Assembly: GCF_000012625.1 (NCBI RefSeq)
Contig: NC_007516.1
Location: forward strand, 372,001 to 436,000
Source of the DNA: Synechococcus sp. CC9605
GTDB taxonomy: Bacteria > Cyanobacteriota > Cyanobacteriia > PCC-6307 > Cyanobiaceae
DNA length: 64,000 nucleotides
Direction: 5' to 3'
Position numbers and translations under genes: made by a program. Shown in pieces: positions 1 to 9,532 of the stretch. The notes below the pieces were generated by a model. The model made no database searches and was not told the DNA's origin. It was given only the letters and a program-made list of their open reading frames with translations. Positions within the stretch are counted from its first letter, which is position 1; each line of letters opens with the position of its first letter.

Positions 1-170
1 GCCAGCTCATTCACCGAAGCCTCGAGGGACTTGGCATTGGCGGCGGCTTCGCCGAGACCCCGGTTGACGGTGACTTTCAACACCTTGGGGACTTCGTGGA
101 TGTTGGTGAGGGAGAGATCCTTCTGCAGCTTGGGCTGGATGGTCTCCCGATAGCGCTTCTTGAGTGACAT
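1..170 (-). CDS. rplE: 50S ribosomal protein L5 (N-terminal part, cut by window edge)
   Basis: Reading the minus strand from the ATG at 168-170 gives a protein starting [15 protein letters not shown] and continuing with a segment containing [20 protein letters not shown], the conserved N-terminus of L5. L5 binds 5S rRNA in the central protuberance of the large subunit. Only about 56 residues lie in the window; the rest is beyond position 1. It is the last visible gene of the ribosomal operon, about 40 bp after rplX, in the usual L24-L5 order. Confidence 0.95.
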   Translation of the reverse strand, partial: MSLKKRYRETIQPKLQKDLSLTNIHEVPKVLKVTVNRGLGEAAANAKSLEASVNEL

Positions 171-210
171 AACGGGTTGGGGTGCTTCTGGGCGTGGTCA
201 GAAGTCGGGA

Positions 211-567
211 TCAGTCGAGGACTTCACCGGTTTTCTTCAGCCGGCGCTTCTTGGTGCCGTCCTTCTCGACGACGATTTCAACGCGGCTTGCCACCTTTTT
301 GTCGGTGGAGTACAGCATCACGTTGGAGGCATGCAGGGACGCTTCCTCCGTCACGATGCGACCTGTCTCGCCCTCCTGGGTGGGCTTTTCGTGGCGGGTG
401 CGCATGTTCACGCCCTCTACGACGACACGATTCTCGTTGGGCAGGGTGCGCAGGACGGCACCGGTTTTGCCCTTGTCCTTGCCGGCGATCACCTGAACGG
501 TGTCGCCCTTGCGGATGCGCATCTTGATGCGCTCGGTGGCCTTAGCCTTGGTGGTTGCAGTCGCCAT
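211..567 (-). CDS. rplX: 50S ribosomal protein L24
   Basis: 118 residues with the KOW motif near residues 19-45 ([19 protein letters not shown]), typical of bacterial L24, an early assembly protein binding the 5' end of 23S rRNA. The N-terminus ([18 protein letters not shown]) is longer than in E. coli, as is common in cyanobacteria. It lies between rplN and rplE, the standard S10/spc order, with a 2-bp gap from rplN that suggests cotranscription and coupled translation. Confidence 0.97.
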   Translation of the reverse strand: MATATTKAKATERIKMRIRKGDTVQVIAGKDKGKTGAVLRTLPNENRVVVEGVNMRTRHEKPTQEGETGRIVTEEASLHASNVMLYSTDKKVASRVEIVVEKDGTKKRRLKKTGEVLD

Positions 568-569
568 GG

Positions 570-935
570 TCAGATCACCTCCGGAGCGAGGGACACGATT
601 TTGGTGAAGCTGCGCTCACGCAGCTCACGGGCCACCGGTCCGAAGACGCGGGTGCCTTTCGGGTTTTTGTCGTCATTGATGATGACGGCGGCGTTGTCGT
701 CGAAACGGATCGAGTTTCCGGTTTCACGACGCATGGTGGCTTTGGTGCGGACCACAACGGCCTTCACCACGTCGGACTTTTTGACGCCCATGTTGGGGGC
801 GGCATCCTTCACGGCGGCAACGATCACGTCGCCCACGTGGGCATAGCGACGGTTGGTGCCGAGGACGCGAATGCACTGGATGCGCTTGGCGCCGCTGTTG
901 TCGGCAACGGTGAGATAAGACTCCTGCTGGATCAC
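570..935 (-). CDS. rplN: 50S ribosomal protein L14
   Basis: 121 residues beginning [17 protein letters not shown], the invariant L14 N-terminus, with the [11 protein letters not shown] segment in the middle. L14 sits at the subunit interface of the large subunit. The start codon overlaps the stop of the upstream rpsQ by 4 bp (ATGA type), evidence of translational coupling in this operon. Confidence 0.98.
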   Translation of the reverse strand: MIQQESYLTVADNSGAKRIQCIRVLGTNRRYAHVGDVIVAAVKDAAPNMGVKKSDVVKAVVVRTKATMRRETGNSIRFDDNAAVIINDDKNPKGTRVFGPVARELRERSFTKIVSLAPEVI

Positions 936-1228
936 TGCTTCACCTCCTGAGCTTCAGCCTTGTTGGCTTCCTCAGCTGCGGCTTTCGGGCTGTGGCTGAG
1001 AACCTCGGCGATGGCCCACCGCTTTTGGCGGCTCATCGGACGGGTTTCAGTGATGCGAACGCGGTCACCGACGCGACAGGTGTTGTCTTCGTCGTGAGCC
1101 TTGTAACGGGTGGTACGGCTGACCGTCTTTTGATAGATGGGGTGTGGGAAGCGGCTTTCCACCGCGACCACCACCGTTTTTTCCATCTTGTCGCTGACGA
1201 CGGTGCCGATCCTTTCCTTGACTGCCAT
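932..1228 (-). CDS. rpsQ: 30S ribosomal protein S17
   Basis: 98 residues with the OB-fold core of S17 ([20 protein letters not shown] and [20 protein letters not shown]). S17 binds 16S rRNA early in 30S assembly. There is a short acidic C-terminal tail rich in Ala and Glu ([15 protein letters not shown]) beyond the conserved fold. Located between rpmC and rplN as in other bacteria. Confidence 0.97.
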   Translation of the reverse strand: MAVKERIGTVVSDKMEKTVVVAVESRFPHPIYQKTVSRTTRYKAHDEDNTCRVGDRVRITETRPMSRQKRWAIAEVLSHSPKAAAEEANKAEAQEVKQ

Positions 1229-1245
1229 GGTTACGGAGTGGGGGA

Positions 1246-1455
1246 TCAGGAGGCGGTGGAGCGCTGGCGCTCCGACTGCACCGTCATCAGCTGGGCCAGC
1301 TTGATGCGGGCCTCTTTGAAACGGTGCGTGTTAGCGAGCTGGCGCGTGGCCTGCTGGAAACGGAGTTGGAACAGTTCGCGGCGAAGGCCGTCGATCTGTT
1401 CGTTGATGTCCGAATCGGACAGGCTGCGCACATCGGCGGCGTTGGGACGGGCCAT
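1246..1455 (-). CDS. rpmC: 50S ribosomal protein L29
   Basis: 69 residues, two helices, starting [20 protein letters not shown] with the typical [13 protein letters not shown] core. L29 borders the peptide exit tunnel. The start is 2 bp from the end of rplP, so it is almost certainly cotranslated. The length is normal for cyanobacteria. Confidence 0.96.
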
Positions 1456-1457
1456 GG

Positions 1458-1934
1458 TCAGGACTCCACGGTGATGGCTTCAGAAGCTGCCGGAGCCTTG
1501 GCACCAGCTGACTTCTCCTGCTCATCCAGTTGGATGAACTTGGTCTTCACGGGAAGCTTGTACTGCGCGAGGCGCATGGCTTCCTTGGCGATTTCGGGGG
1601 TGATTTCGTCACCGCCCATCTCGAACAAGATCCGGCCGGGCTTGATCACCGCCACCCAGAATTCTGGGTTGCCCTTACCGGAACCCATCCGGGTTTCGGC
1701 AGCACGCATGGTGACCGGCTTGTCGGGGAAGATCCGGATCCAGATTTTTCCGCCACGCTTGACGTAGCGGGTCATGGCACGACGGCTGGCCTCGATCTGG
1801 CGCGAGGTGATCCAGCCACATTCCTGTGCCTGCAGCGCGAATTGTCCGAAGGCAATGGTGTTGCCCCGGGTGGCGACGCCGCGCATGCGGCCTCGCTGCT
1901 GCTTACGGAATTTGACGCGTTTTGGACTCAGCAT
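1458..1934 (-). CDS. rplP: 50S ribosomal protein L16
   Basis: 158 residues starting [19 protein letters not shown], diagnostic of L16, followed by the conserved [14 protein letters not shown] segment. L16 helps to position tRNA in the A and P sites. The C-terminus is extended by about 15 residues rich in Ala and Glu compared with E. coli (136 residues). Sits between rpsC and rpmC. Confidence 0.97.
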
Positions 1935-1950
1935 GGTTCAGGCCTCCTGT

Positions 1951-2679
1951 TCAACCCTCGTTTGAGCGGTCTTCGAACTGTTGGGGCCGACGGCTGGCCC
2001 GGCGCCGGGGGGCTGCACCCACCGGCATGGGCTGAGCCTGTTCGCTCAGCACTTCGCCCTTGAATACCCAAACCTTGATGCCGAGCACGCCGTAGGTCGT
2101 GCTGGCCACCTTGGTGGCGTAGTCGATGTCGGCACGCAGGGTGTGCAGGGGCACCCGACCCTCGCGGGTCCATTCCGTCCGGGCGATCTCAGCACCGTTC
2201 AGGCGACCGGACACCTGGATCTTCAGACCCAGAACGCCGGCACGCTGAGCGCGCTGCACAGCCATGCGGATGGTGCGGCGGAAGGCCACACGCTTCTCCA
2301 GCTGCTGGGCGATGTACTCGGCAAGGAGGAAGGCATCGCCGTCGACGCGTTCGACCTCGACAACATTGATCCGTACCTGACGACTGGAGTCGCCGATGGT
2401 CTTCTGAATGCCGGAGCGAAGCTCTTCGATGCCGCTGCCTTGACGGCCGACCAGCACGCCGGGGCGTGCGGTCTTGAGTTCAACTTCCAGTTGATCGGCC
2501 TTGCGGGCGATCAGCACATCACTGATGCCGGCGGAGCCGTACTTCTTGTGGATGAACTTGCGAATCCGGTCGTCCTCCTGGAGGAGGGCCGGATAGTTCT
2601 TGCTGGAGGCGTACCAGCGTGACCGGTGTTCCTGGGTGATCCCCAGGCGCAGACCGGTTGGGTTGATTTTGTGTCCCAT
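1951..2679 (-). CDS. rpsC: 30S ribosomal protein S3
   Basis: 242 residues: [16 protein letters not shown] at the N-terminus, a KH domain around residues 40-110 ([18 protein letters not shown] carries the GxxG loop) and the C-terminal S3 domain ([20 protein letters not shown]). S3 lies at the mRNA entry pore of the 30S subunit. A basic C-terminal tail follows. Upstream neighbour rplV and downstream rplP are in standard order. Confidence 0.98.
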   Translation of the reverse strand: MGHKINPTGLRLGITQEHRSRWYASSKNYPALLQEDDRIRKFIHKKYGSAGISDVLIARKADQLEVELKTARPGVLVGRQGSGIEELRSGIQKTIGDSSRQVRINVVEVERVDGDAFLLAEYIAQQLEKRVAFRRTIRMAVQRAQRAGVLGLKIQVSGRLNGAEIARTEWTREGRVPLHTLRADIDYATKVASTTYGVLGIKVWVFKGEVLSEQAQPMPVGAAPRRRASRRPQQFEDRSNEG

Positions 2680-2699
2680 TGGGTCAGAGTCCTCGGGGG

Positions 2700-3065
2700 T
2701 CAGGAATCGGTCTGAGCCGCCACAGCAATGCTGATGTGGCAGGTCTGTTTCTTGATCTGGTAAGCCCGGCCCTGGGCGCGGGGGCGATAGCGCTTCATGG
2801 AGGGGCCCATGTCAGCGGTCGCGCTCGAGATCACCAGAGATGAGGGATCGAGACCGAGGTTGTGCTCAGCGTTGGCCACCGCAGACCGGAGCACCTTGGT
2901 GATCGGGCCGGTGGAGCGGTAGGGCATGAACTCGAGCATGATCAGCGCGTCGCGATAAGTGCGGCCACGGATTTGGTCGAGCACACGGCGCACCTTCGAC
3001 ACGGAGCCTCGGATGAAGCGACCGTGAGCCTGGGCGGTGGGTGCCGTTGGTGTTGACGATGTCAT
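2700..3065 (-). CDS. rplV: 50S ribosomal protein L22
   Basis: 121 residues. After a short Thr/Ala-rich N-terminal extension the L22 core is clear ([20 protein letters not shown], then [10 protein letters not shown] and [15 protein letters not shown], the loop that lines the exit tunnel). Start ATG at 3065 lies 3 bp from the rpsS stop. Standard S19-L22-S3 order. Confidence 0.97.
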   Translation of the reverse strand: MTSSTPTAPTAQAHGRFIRGSVSKVRRVLDQIRGRTYRDALIMLEFMPYRSTGPITKVLRSAVANAEHNLGLDPSSLVISSATADMGPSMKRYRPRAQGRAYQIKKQTCHISIAVAAQTDS

Positions 3066-3068
3066 GGA

Positions 3069-3344
3069 TTAGCGGCCTCCTTTCTTGTCTCTGATGTGGC
3101 CCTTGAATGTGCGGGTGGGAGCGAACTCTCCCAGCTTGTGGCCCACCATCTGCTCGGTGATGAACACCGGCACATGGGTGCGGCCGTTGTGAACCGCGAT
3201 CGTGTGGCCGATCATCATCGGCAGGATCGTGGAGGCCCGTGACCAGGTCTTGATCACAGACTTGTCGTCGTTGTCGTTCTGCTTTTCAACCTTGCGAAGC
3301 AGGCTGTCGGCAATAAACGGACCTTTTTTGAGTGAACGTCCCAT
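3069..3344 (-). CDS. rpsS: 30S ribosomal protein S19
   Basis: 91 residues starting [20 protein letters not shown] and ending with [20 protein letters not shown], all hallmarks of S19, which contacts tRNA and the 23S rRNA bridge from the head of the 30S subunit. Length is standard. It follows rplB after about 35 bp. Confidence 0.98.
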   Translation of the reverse strand: MGRSLKKGPFIADSLLRKVEKQNDNDDKSVIKTWSRASTILPMMIGHTIAVHNGRTHVPVFITEQMVGHKLGEFAPTRTFKGHIRDKKGGR

Positions 3345-3379
3345 AACGGTTTAAGCAAGCGGATAAGTGATGGTTTGCA

Positions 3380-4243
3380 TCAGGAATCGCGTCCGCCACG
3401 GCTCCGCTTGGAGGTCTTGCGACGCTTCCGGAGCACGTATTGGTTGCTGGGTTTGTTCCGCTTGCGGGTCTTGAGACCGAGGGCGGGTTTGCCCCAGGGG
3501 GTCACCGGGCCGGAACGGCCGATCGGTGCACGACCCTCACCACCACCGTGGGGGTGATCGCAAGGGTTCATCACACTGCCTCGAACCTGAGGACGACGTC
3601 CGAGCCAGCGGCGACGACCGGCCTTACCCAGGCTGGTGTTGCGCATCTCGGAGTTACCGACCTCGCCGAGGGTGGCGTAGCACTCGCGGCGAACCAGGCG
3701 AACCTCGGTGGAGGGCAGCTTCAGAGCGACGTAGTCGCCTTCTTTCGCCATCACCTGGGCACTGGCACCGGCGGTACGGACCATTTGGCCACCACGACCG
3801 GCGTAGAGCTCAACGCAGTGAACCGCCGAACCGAGGGGCACCGAGGACAACGGCATGGCGTTGCCGTTTTCGATCGGGGCATCAGGGCCGGAGACCACGG
3901 TCTGACCCACCTGAACTCCTGCGGGAGCCAGGATGTAGCGCTTCTCGCCATCGGCGTAGAAGAGCAGTGCCAGACGCGCGTTGCGGTGCGGGTCGTAGTG
4001 GATTGCGGCCACCTTGGCGGGGACACCGTGCTTGTTGCGACGGAAATCCACCACGCGATAAAGGCGCTTGTGGCCACCACCACGGTGGCGGCAGGTGATC
4101 ACACCGCGGTTGTTGCGGCCCTTGCGGCGGTGTTTGGCCACCACCAGGGTCCGCTCTGGTTTGCGGCTGGTGATCTCACTGAAATCAGTGACCACCCGGG
4201 TGCGGGTACCGGGGGTGTAGGGGCGGAAATTACGGATTGCCAT
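3380..4243 (-). CDS. rplB: 50S ribosomal protein L2
   Basis: 287 residues starting [20 protein letters not shown]. The conserved C-terminal segment [18 protein letters not shown] contains the histidine essential for peptidyl transferase centre assembly. L2 is a primary 23S rRNA binding protein. It is placed between rplW and rpsS as expected and has normal length. Confidence 0.98.
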   Translation of the reverse strand: MAIRNFRPYTPGTRTRVVTDFSEITSRKPERTLVVAKHRRKGRNNRGVITCRHRGGGHKRLYRVVDFRRNKHGVPAKVAAIHYDPHRNARLALLFYADGEKRYILAPAGVQVGQTVVSGPDAPIENGNAMPLSSVPLGSAVHCVELYAGRGGQMVRTAGASAQVMAKEGDYVALKLPSTEVRLVRRECYATLGEVGNSEMRNTSLGKAGRRRWLGRRPQVRGSVMNPCDHPHGGGEGRAPIGRSGPVTPWGKPALGLKTRKRNKPSNQYVLRKRRKTSKRSRGGRDS

Positions 4244-4258
4244 GACGATTCAGACCCC

Positions 4259-4561
4259 TCAGGACTCAGGGAAGAGTTGGATCGAGTTGCCCTCCGCCAG
4301 GCGCACCACGGCTTTCTTCACCTGGGCACGTTTGCCGGCGAAGCGACCCATGCGACGGGAGCGTCGCGGGGGATTCATGGTGCTGATGCCGGTGACCTTC
4401 ACATCGAAGAGCTGCTCAATGGCGGCCTTGATGTCGGGCTTCGCGGCGCGGTGGTCCACCTCGAAGGTGTACTGGTTGATTTCGAGGGCGCGGGTGGCCT
4501 TCTCGGTGATCAGGGGACGTCGGATCACATCCGCCAGGCGTCCTTGGAAACGTTCAGTCAT
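4259..4561 (-). CDS. rplW: 50S ribosomal protein L23
   Basis: 100 residues from the ATG at 4561 ([20 protein letters not shown]). An upstream in-frame start would add 18 residues that do not resemble L23 and would run deep into rplD, so the shorter start is preferred. It overlaps the end of rplD by 8 bp. L23 forms the docking site for SRP and trigger factor at the tunnel exit. Confidence 0.96.
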
Positions 4562-5189
4562 CGCCGTAGACCTCCTGGATGGTTGCGAGAGCTTCCTCGC
4601 CCAGCACCAGAGCATTGGCGTGGAGCAGGTCGAAGACGTTCAGCTGATCTGCGGAGATCAACTTGACTTTCTCCAGGTTGCGCACGGAACGGCGAACAAC
4701 ATCGGAGGGGTTCGTCAGAACGATGAGCACCTTGGAGCCGGCAGCAACACCGAGGCGTCCCAGAGCATCCGTGATCTCACGGGTCTTGGGGGCCTCCAGC
4801 GAAGCACCGAAGTCCTGCACGACGGTGACGTCGTCGATGCGGGCCATCAACGCAGTGCGCAGGGCCAGACGACGCTCCTTGCGGTTCATCGCAAGGTTGT
4901 ACGTGCGGGGCTTGGGTCCAAAGATGATGCCGCCGCCAGGTTTCAGGGGAGTCCGGATGGATCCCTGACGGGCCCGACCCGTTCCTTTCTGCTTGTAGGG
5001 CTTGCGACCACCACCGCGCACTTCCGAGCGGGTGAGGGTGCTGGCGGTTCCTTGGCGTGCATGGGCCTGCTGACGCAGAACAGCCCGATGCATGAGATCA
5101 ACGGCGGTGGTCTCTTTGGCCACCTTCAGGTCCAGGGTTGCCTTGCCGGCTTCCTTGCCCTGCCAATCACGAACGACACAACTGGCCAT
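4554..5189 (-). CDS. rplD: 50S ribosomal protein L4
   Basis: 211 residues from ATG 5189 ([20 protein letters not shown]), preceded directly by a GTG that could add one residue. The conserved long loop is present ([20 protein letters not shown], then FGPKPRTYN), the extension that reaches the exit tunnel. The ATG shares one base with the rplC stop (TGATG), so translation is likely coupled. Confidence 0.97.
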
Positions 5190-5845
5190 CACTTACCTCC
5201 GTTGGCGGGCTTGGCGCCCACGCGCAAGGCCGGGCGGATGTTGAGCAGCGCACCAGGCTTGCCGGGCACGGATCCCTTCACCACCAGCAGGTTGTGCTCG
5301 CTGTCCACCTTGAGGATGGTTAGGCCGCGGGTGGTGATTTTCTTGCCGCCGTAGCGACCGGCCATCCGCTTTCCGGGATAGATGCGGCCCGGGGTGGTAC
5401 CGGCACCGGTCGAACCGGGCTCGCGGTGGTTCTTCGAACCGTGGGTCATTGGACCCCGGCTGAAGCCGTGGCGCTTCTGGTAGCCAGCGAAGCCGCGGCC
5501 AACGGTGTCACCGCTGACGTCCACCTTCTGGCCGGCTTCGAAATCGCCGACGGTGATGGCGCCACCGAGTTCGAGACCTTCAACGCTGTCGACGCGGTAT
5601 TCGCGCAGATGACGCAGAAGACCCTCACCGGATTTGTTGAGGTGACCCTGGGCGGGCTTGTTGATCAGCTTCTCGCGGGTTTCGCCAAAGCCGATCTGCA
5701 CTGCGGAATAACCGTCAGTGTCGTCGTTTTTGAGTTGGGTGATGCGGCAGGGGCCGGCTTCGATCAAGGTGACCGGAACAGCTCTGCCCTGCTCGTCGAA
5801 GAACTGGGACATACCCAGCTTCTTCCCGAGGATGCCGATGGACAT
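5189..5845 (-). CDS. rplC: 50S ribosomal protein L3
   Basis: 218 residues from ATG 5845 ([20 protein letters not shown]); a longer in-frame start 33 bp upstream adds residues foreign to the family. The [20 protein letters not shown] segment is the L3 signature close to the peptidyl transferase centre. This is the first gene of the operon here: rpsJ (S10) is not upstream, consistent with the known cyanobacterial relocation of rpsJ next to tufA. Promoter should lie in the divergent gap 5846-6226. Confidence 0.97.
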
Positions 5846-6226
5846 GGATGGGGAGGAAGCGCCAGCGTGGACAACCACCAGGCGGAGAACCGCATGGGGT
5901 CAGGTGCTGATCGATTGGACGCAGACGTGTTTCGAAGCGGAACTCCCGAAGGAGTTGATTCGAATGGGCTAGCGAACGATTCAGCGAGGCTGGGACTTGC
6001 ATCTGCACGATGTGCTGTTGCAGTTTCCCGACGGAAATCTCCGAAGAAAGCTTCCGTACTGGCCTGGGGATTCGACGCAATCGTCGAATCTGTTCTGCCG
6101 ACTGGAGGCCCGGCTAGCGGACGGGCACAGAAACACAGAACAAACAACGAACTTACAACACCGACCTTCCCTCTCCCCTGATCCCTCTGCCTGCTGCCAG
6201 AATCCCCTTCAATCCCTGTAGCTGCC
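5846..6226. promoter_or_regulatory. Divergent promoter region between rplC and ndhN
   Basis: A 381-bp gap separates the divergent starts of the ribosomal operon (minus) and ndhN (plus), so it must hold both promoters. I see no protein-coding candidate of typical composition. It contains two strong inverted repeats: 5942-5957 (6-bp arms AACTCC/GGAGTT around CGAA, flanked on both sides by TTCGAA) and 6069-6090. The first would lie in the rplC leader RNA if transcription starts upstream of it. Exact promoter elements cannot be fixed by eye. Confidence 0.6.
6069..6090. repeat. Perfect inverted repeat in the rplC/ndhN gap
   Basis: GATTCGACG, a CAAT loop, then CGTCGAATC: two perfect 9-bp arms. It is 224 bp upstream of rplC and about 137 bp upstream of ndhN. 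It has no T-tract, so it is not an intrinsic terminator. It could be a protein-binding palindrome or an RNA hairpin in a leader. Confidence 0.55.
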
Positions 6227-6688
6227 ATGCCTCTGCTTCTCACCGGTCAGGCATTTCGCCGTGATCTCGAAGCCAATGGCTGCCTGGCGGTGCAGGCTCC
6301 GCTCGAAGGCGGTGCAGAAACCCGTCTATTAAGACGTCTGCGCGGCGCCGGATACAGCACTCGCATGACATCGGCCCGTGGTCTTGGTGATCCGGAGGTG
6401 TTTCTCACCCAGAAGCACGGCATTCGTCCGCCCCATCTCGGCCATCAAAGTGTTGGTCGTGGTGCTGCTGTGGGAGAAGTGCAGGAGGTGGCTCCCCAGC
6501 TCGGCGACTTGTTTGAAAGTGATGCTCCTGTGGCTCTCTGGCTGCTGGAAGGCCAGGTGCTCTCGCGCTCCGAACTTCTCTCGCTCTGCGATCTGTGCAA
6601 GCGCGAACCGCGTTTACGCATCATCGTGGAGATGGGTGGTGCTCGCAGCCTGAAGTGGGAACCGATGACCACATATCTGAAGGCCTGA
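6227..6688 (+). CDS. ndhN: NAD(P)H-quinone oxidoreductase subunit N
   Basis: 153 residues starting [20 protein letters not shown] and ending [13 protein letters not shown], recognisable as NdhN, a subunit of the cyanobacterial/plastid NDH-1 complex. It is an oncogenic-phototroph-specific peripheral-arm subunit found only in oxygenic phototrophs, supporting cyclic electron flow and respiration at the thylakoid membrane. No membrane segment is visible, as expected. The downstream ldpA gene overlaps its 3' end, so the two are probably cotranscribed, a pairing common in cyanobacteria. Confidence 0.93.
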   Translation: MPLLLTGQAFRRDLEANGCLAVQAPLEGGAETRLLRRLRGAGYSTRMTSARGLGDPEVFLTQKHGIRPPHLGHQSVGRGAAVGEVQEVAPQLGDLFESDAPVALWLLEGQVLSRSELLSLCDLCKREPRLRIIVEMGGARSLKWEPMTTYLKA

Positions 6689-7686
6689 CGCCTGACGACG
6701 CCCTCGCTCAGGGCCTCTGGGTCAAGCTGATCTGTGGGGCAAGCAACCAGGATCTGCCTGCCATTGCCGACCTGACCGCAGTCTTTGCGGCTGTTGGCGT
6801 TCATTGCGTTGACGTGGCTGCCGATCCAGCGGTCGCTCTTGCAGCCCGTCGCGGCCTGGACTGGGCTGAGGCGCAAACAGGGCGTCGCCCCTGGCTGATG
6901 GTGAGCCTCAGCGATGGCACCGATGCTCACTTCCGCAAGGCTTGGTTCGATCCTGGTCGCTGCCCTGTGGACTGTCCGCGGCCATGCGAAAGGATTTGTC
7001 CGGCGGCAGCGATTCCGCCCGGTGCTGGCATCGACCAGCAGCGTTGCTATGGCTGCGGCCGCTGCCTGCCGGCTTGCCCCCATGGGTTGATCGAGGAGCG
7101 CGACCACCGCTTGGCGCCCGAGCAGGTGATCTCCCTGCTCCAATCGATTCAGCCCGATGCTCTGGAGATTCACACCGCATCTGGGCATGACGAGGGCTTC
7201 GCAACGCTGATCCAAAGCCTTCAGCAGCACAAGGTTCCCTTGCGGCGCTTGGCTGTGAGCTCCGGCTTGGAGGGCCACGGCGTGAAGGCCGATCAGTTGG
7301 CTGATTTGCTTTGGCGTCGCTACTCCCGCCTGCGGCAAGCCGGTTACAGACCCCTCTGGCAGCTGGATGGGCGTCCGATGAGCGGCGATGTGGGGGCTGG
7401 CACCGCGCGGGCAGCAGTTCAGCTCTGGCGTGCCATGCGGAGTCTGGCCCCGCCGGGCCCGTTGCAGCTGGCCGGTGGTACCAACGCCGCAACGCTGGAG
7501 TTCTTGCGTCCCACGGAACGGCCGGCTGGCATCGCCTTTGGTGGTGTGGCCCGTCGCTTGCTGATGCCTGTGCTGGATGAGGCGCAAACCCGTCGGCTCG
7601 CCCTGTGGCAATGGCCCGAGGGTTGGGAGCGTGCCCTCTCCCTCGCGCGTCCATTGGTGGCGCCATGGCTGCAGCGCTCTTGCTAG
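6655..7686 (+). CDS. ldpA: LdpA, iron-sulfur protein of circadian light input
   Basis: Two [4Fe-4S] cluster motifs are clear: a CxxxCxxPCERICP-like cluster near residue 110 and [14 protein letters not shown] about 20 residues later, preceded by the family motif [20 protein letters not shown]. LdpA senses redox state and modulates the circadian period in Synechococcus elongatus by interacting with clock-input kinases (family knowledge). Start is uncertain: GTG 6655 is used because homology begins shortly after it; an ATG at 6595 would add 20 residues inside ndhN. It overlaps ndhN in either case. Confidence 0.85.
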   Translation: MGTDDHISEGLTPDDALAQGLWVKLICGASNQDLPAIADLTAVFAAVGVHCVDVAADPAVALAARRGLDWAEAQTGRRPWLMVSLSDGTDAHFRKAWFDPGRCPVDCPRPCERICPAAAIPPGAGIDQQRCYGCGRCLPACPHGLIEERDHRLAPEQVISLLQSIQPDALEIHTASGHDEGFATLIQSLQQHKVPLRRLAVSSGLEGHGVKADQLADLLWRRYSRLRQAGYRPLWQLDGRPMSGDVGAGTARAAVQLWRAMRSLAPPGPLQLAGGTNAATLEFLRPTERPAGIAFGGVARRLLMPVLDEAQTRRLALWQWPEGWERALSLARPLVAPWLQRSC

Positions 7687-7708
7687 AAGGCTGAAACGCG
7701 CAGATCCC

Positions 7709-9349
7709 ATGGGCACGCAACGGGTCACCGACGATCTGGATCGCCTCCTCGAGCTCCTGCCGGAGGCCGTGCGGGAGCAGTTGCGGCCGGTGGAGGCGCG
7801 GCAGCAGTTGCTTGAGGTGGTGCTCGATCTCGGTCGGGTTCCGGAAGCGCGTTATCCAGGCCGTGCCCTGGCGCTGGGCTCCACGCCCCTGTCCCGCGAG
7901 GATCTCGCGGTCGTGGTGGCCAGGCTTGGTCAGTTCGGTGGCGATAACCGTGCGGGAATCGAACGAACGCTTCACCGGATCAGCGCGATCCGCAACCGTC
8001 AGGGCGACGTGGTCGGTCTGACCTGCCGGGTGGGCCGAGCCGTGTTCGGCACCGTTGCCATGGTGCGGGACCTTCTGGATGGAGGGCAGTCCCTGCTGTT
8101 GATGGGGCGCCCGGGTGTGGGCAAGACAACGGCGTTGCGCGAGATCGCTCGGGTGCTTGCGGATGAGCTGGAGCGGCGCGTGGTTGTGATCGACACGAGC
8201 AATGAGATCGCCGGTGATGGCGACATTCCGCACCCCGCGATCGGTCGGGCCCGCCGCATGCAGGTGGCCAGGCCTGAGCTGCAGCACCAAACCATGATCG
8301 AGGCGGTGGAAAACCACATGCCCGAAGTCATCGTGATCGATGAGATCGGCACGGAGCTGGAGGCGCAGGCCGCGCGCACCATCGCTGAACGTGGCGTGGT
8401 GCTGGTCGCCACAGCCCACGGCAATGCTTTGGCCAACCTGATCAAGAACCCCACCCTCAGCGATCTGGTGGGGGGAATACAGGCGGTCACCCTCGGGGAT
8501 GAGGAGGCCCGGAGGCGGCGCAGTCAAAAAACGGTGTTGGAGCGCGCCGCCGAACCGACGTTTCCGGTGGCGGTTGAAATGCACAGCCGTCAGCGATGGG
8601 CCGTGCACACCGACGTTGCCGCCACCGTGGATCAATTGCTCCGGGGCCTGAAGCCAAGGGTTCAGGAGCGCGAGCTGACGCCTGAAGGGGGCGTTCAGCT
8701 GGTGGACCCGCCGCAATCTTCGGGTCTGCTGCGGCCTCCGTCCCAGCGGTCGTTCGCGGATCAGCCGGTCTCTGTTCCCGTGCCCATGCCTGCGGCCAGT
8801 GACCGAGAGGTCAGTGCAGCAGAGAAACCAGCTTCGCCGGAGACCAGCGCCGAGCATCTGCAGGTTCTCTGTTGCGGGGTTCCTCCCCGTGTGGTGGAGG
8901 AGGCCATCCGGTCCCACGGCTGGAAGGCGCGGGTTGTGGAGGACTTGAGTGAGGCCGATGTGGTGTTGAGCGTTCGGCTGGGTCTCAGTCGTCAACCATC
9001 ACTGCGCCGTCAGGTCAGGGATCTGGGGATCCCGATCCTGGTGATCAAGTCCGACACTCTGCCCCAGGTGACCCGTGCCATGGCCCGTCTTCTGCGCCGT
9101 CAGGCCACCGAAACAGCCCCAGAGGTCACCCCGCCGGATCAGGCGTCTCAGGACGATGAATTGGCTGCTCTCGAAGAATGCCGTCTTGCGGTGGAACAGG
9201 TGGTGATGCCGCAAGGCCGGCCGGTGGAGTTGCTGCCTCGCAGCGAGCGTGTTCTCCGGATGCAGGCCGACCTCGTGCGCCGTTACCGACTGCGCAGCGA
9301 TGTTTTCGGTGAGGCTGAAATGTCAAGGCTGAGGGTTTTCCCCCGCTGA
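7709..9349 (+). CDS. Ycf45-type AAA ATPase with C-terminal R3H domain
   Basis: 546 residues from ATG 7709; an upstream start would overlap ldpA. The Walker A motif GRPGVGKT is at residues 133-140 and the Walker [11 protein letters not shown] about 75 residues later, in a SpoIIIAA-like/Ycf45 ATPase core. After a variable linker rich in Pro and Gln, the C-terminus ([20 protein letters not shown], then [10 protein letters not shown]) matches an R3H single-stranded nucleic-acid-binding domain. Family members occur in cyanobacteria and some plastids; the function is not established. It follows ldpA by 22 bp and may be in the same operon. Confidence 0.8.
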   Translation: MGTQRVTDDLDRLLELLPEAVREQLRPVEARQQLLEVVLDLGRVPEARYPGRALALGSTPLSREDLAVVVARLGQFGGDNRAGIERTLHRISAIRNRQGDVVGLTCRVGRAVFGTVAMVRDLLDGGQSLLLMGRPGVGKTTALREIARVLADELERRVVVIDTSNEIAGDGDIPHPAIGRARRMQVARPELQHQTMIEAVENHMPEVIVIDEIGTELEAQAARTIAERGVVLVATAHGNALANLIKNPTLSDLVGGIQAVTLGDEEARRRRSQKTVLERAAEPTFPVAVEMHSRQRWAVHTDVAATVDQLLRGLKPRVQERELTPEGGVQLVDPPQSSGLLRPPSQRSFADQPVSVPVPMPAASDREVSAAEKPASPETSAEHLQVLCCGVPPRVVEEAIRSHGWKARVVEDLSEADVVLSVRLGLSRQPSLRRQVRDLGIPILVIKSDTLPQVTRAMARLLRRQATETAPEVTPPDQASQDDELAALEECRLAVEQVVMPQGRPVELLPRSERVLRMQADLVRRYRLRSDVFGEAEMSRLRVFPR

Positions 9350-9451
9350 TCGGCCGTCGGTTGATTCGCCCGGTGGATTGACGAAGGGTTGGCTGCTGTG
9401 GGTAACTATGGGTACTCCGGTGATCCGCAGGTTGCGGTTCAAACGGATCAA

Positions 9452-9523
9452 TGGGCCGTCGCCAAGTGGTAAGGCAGCGGGTTTTGGTCCCGCCATTCCT
9501 AGGTTCGAATCCTAGCGGCCCAG
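9452..9523 (+). tRNA. tRNA-Gln (anticodon TTG)
   Basis: 72 nt fold into a complete cloverleaf: acceptor arms TGGGCCG (9452-9458) and CGGCCCA (9516-9522) with discriminator G, D-arm containing AAGTGGTAAGGC, anticodon stem GCGGG/CCCGC around TTTTGGT (anticodon TTG), and T-arm with GGTTCGAATCC. CCA is not encoded. The HAD gene starts only 9 bp after its 3' end. Confidence 0.96.
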
Positions 9524-9532
9524 TTTTTGTCC

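Noticed and set aside
3440-4666. A 408-codon open frame on the plus strand across rplB, rplW and rplD
   Set aside because: It is antisense to intact ribosomal genes, has composition expected of a GC-rich shadow frame and no recognisable motif.
6445-8995. Long minus-strand frames (427 and 695 codons) over ldpA and the Ycf45/R3H gene
   Set aside because: They oppose well-supported genes with clear motifs and show low-complexity Gln/His/Arg-rich sequence typical of antisense GC-rich frames.
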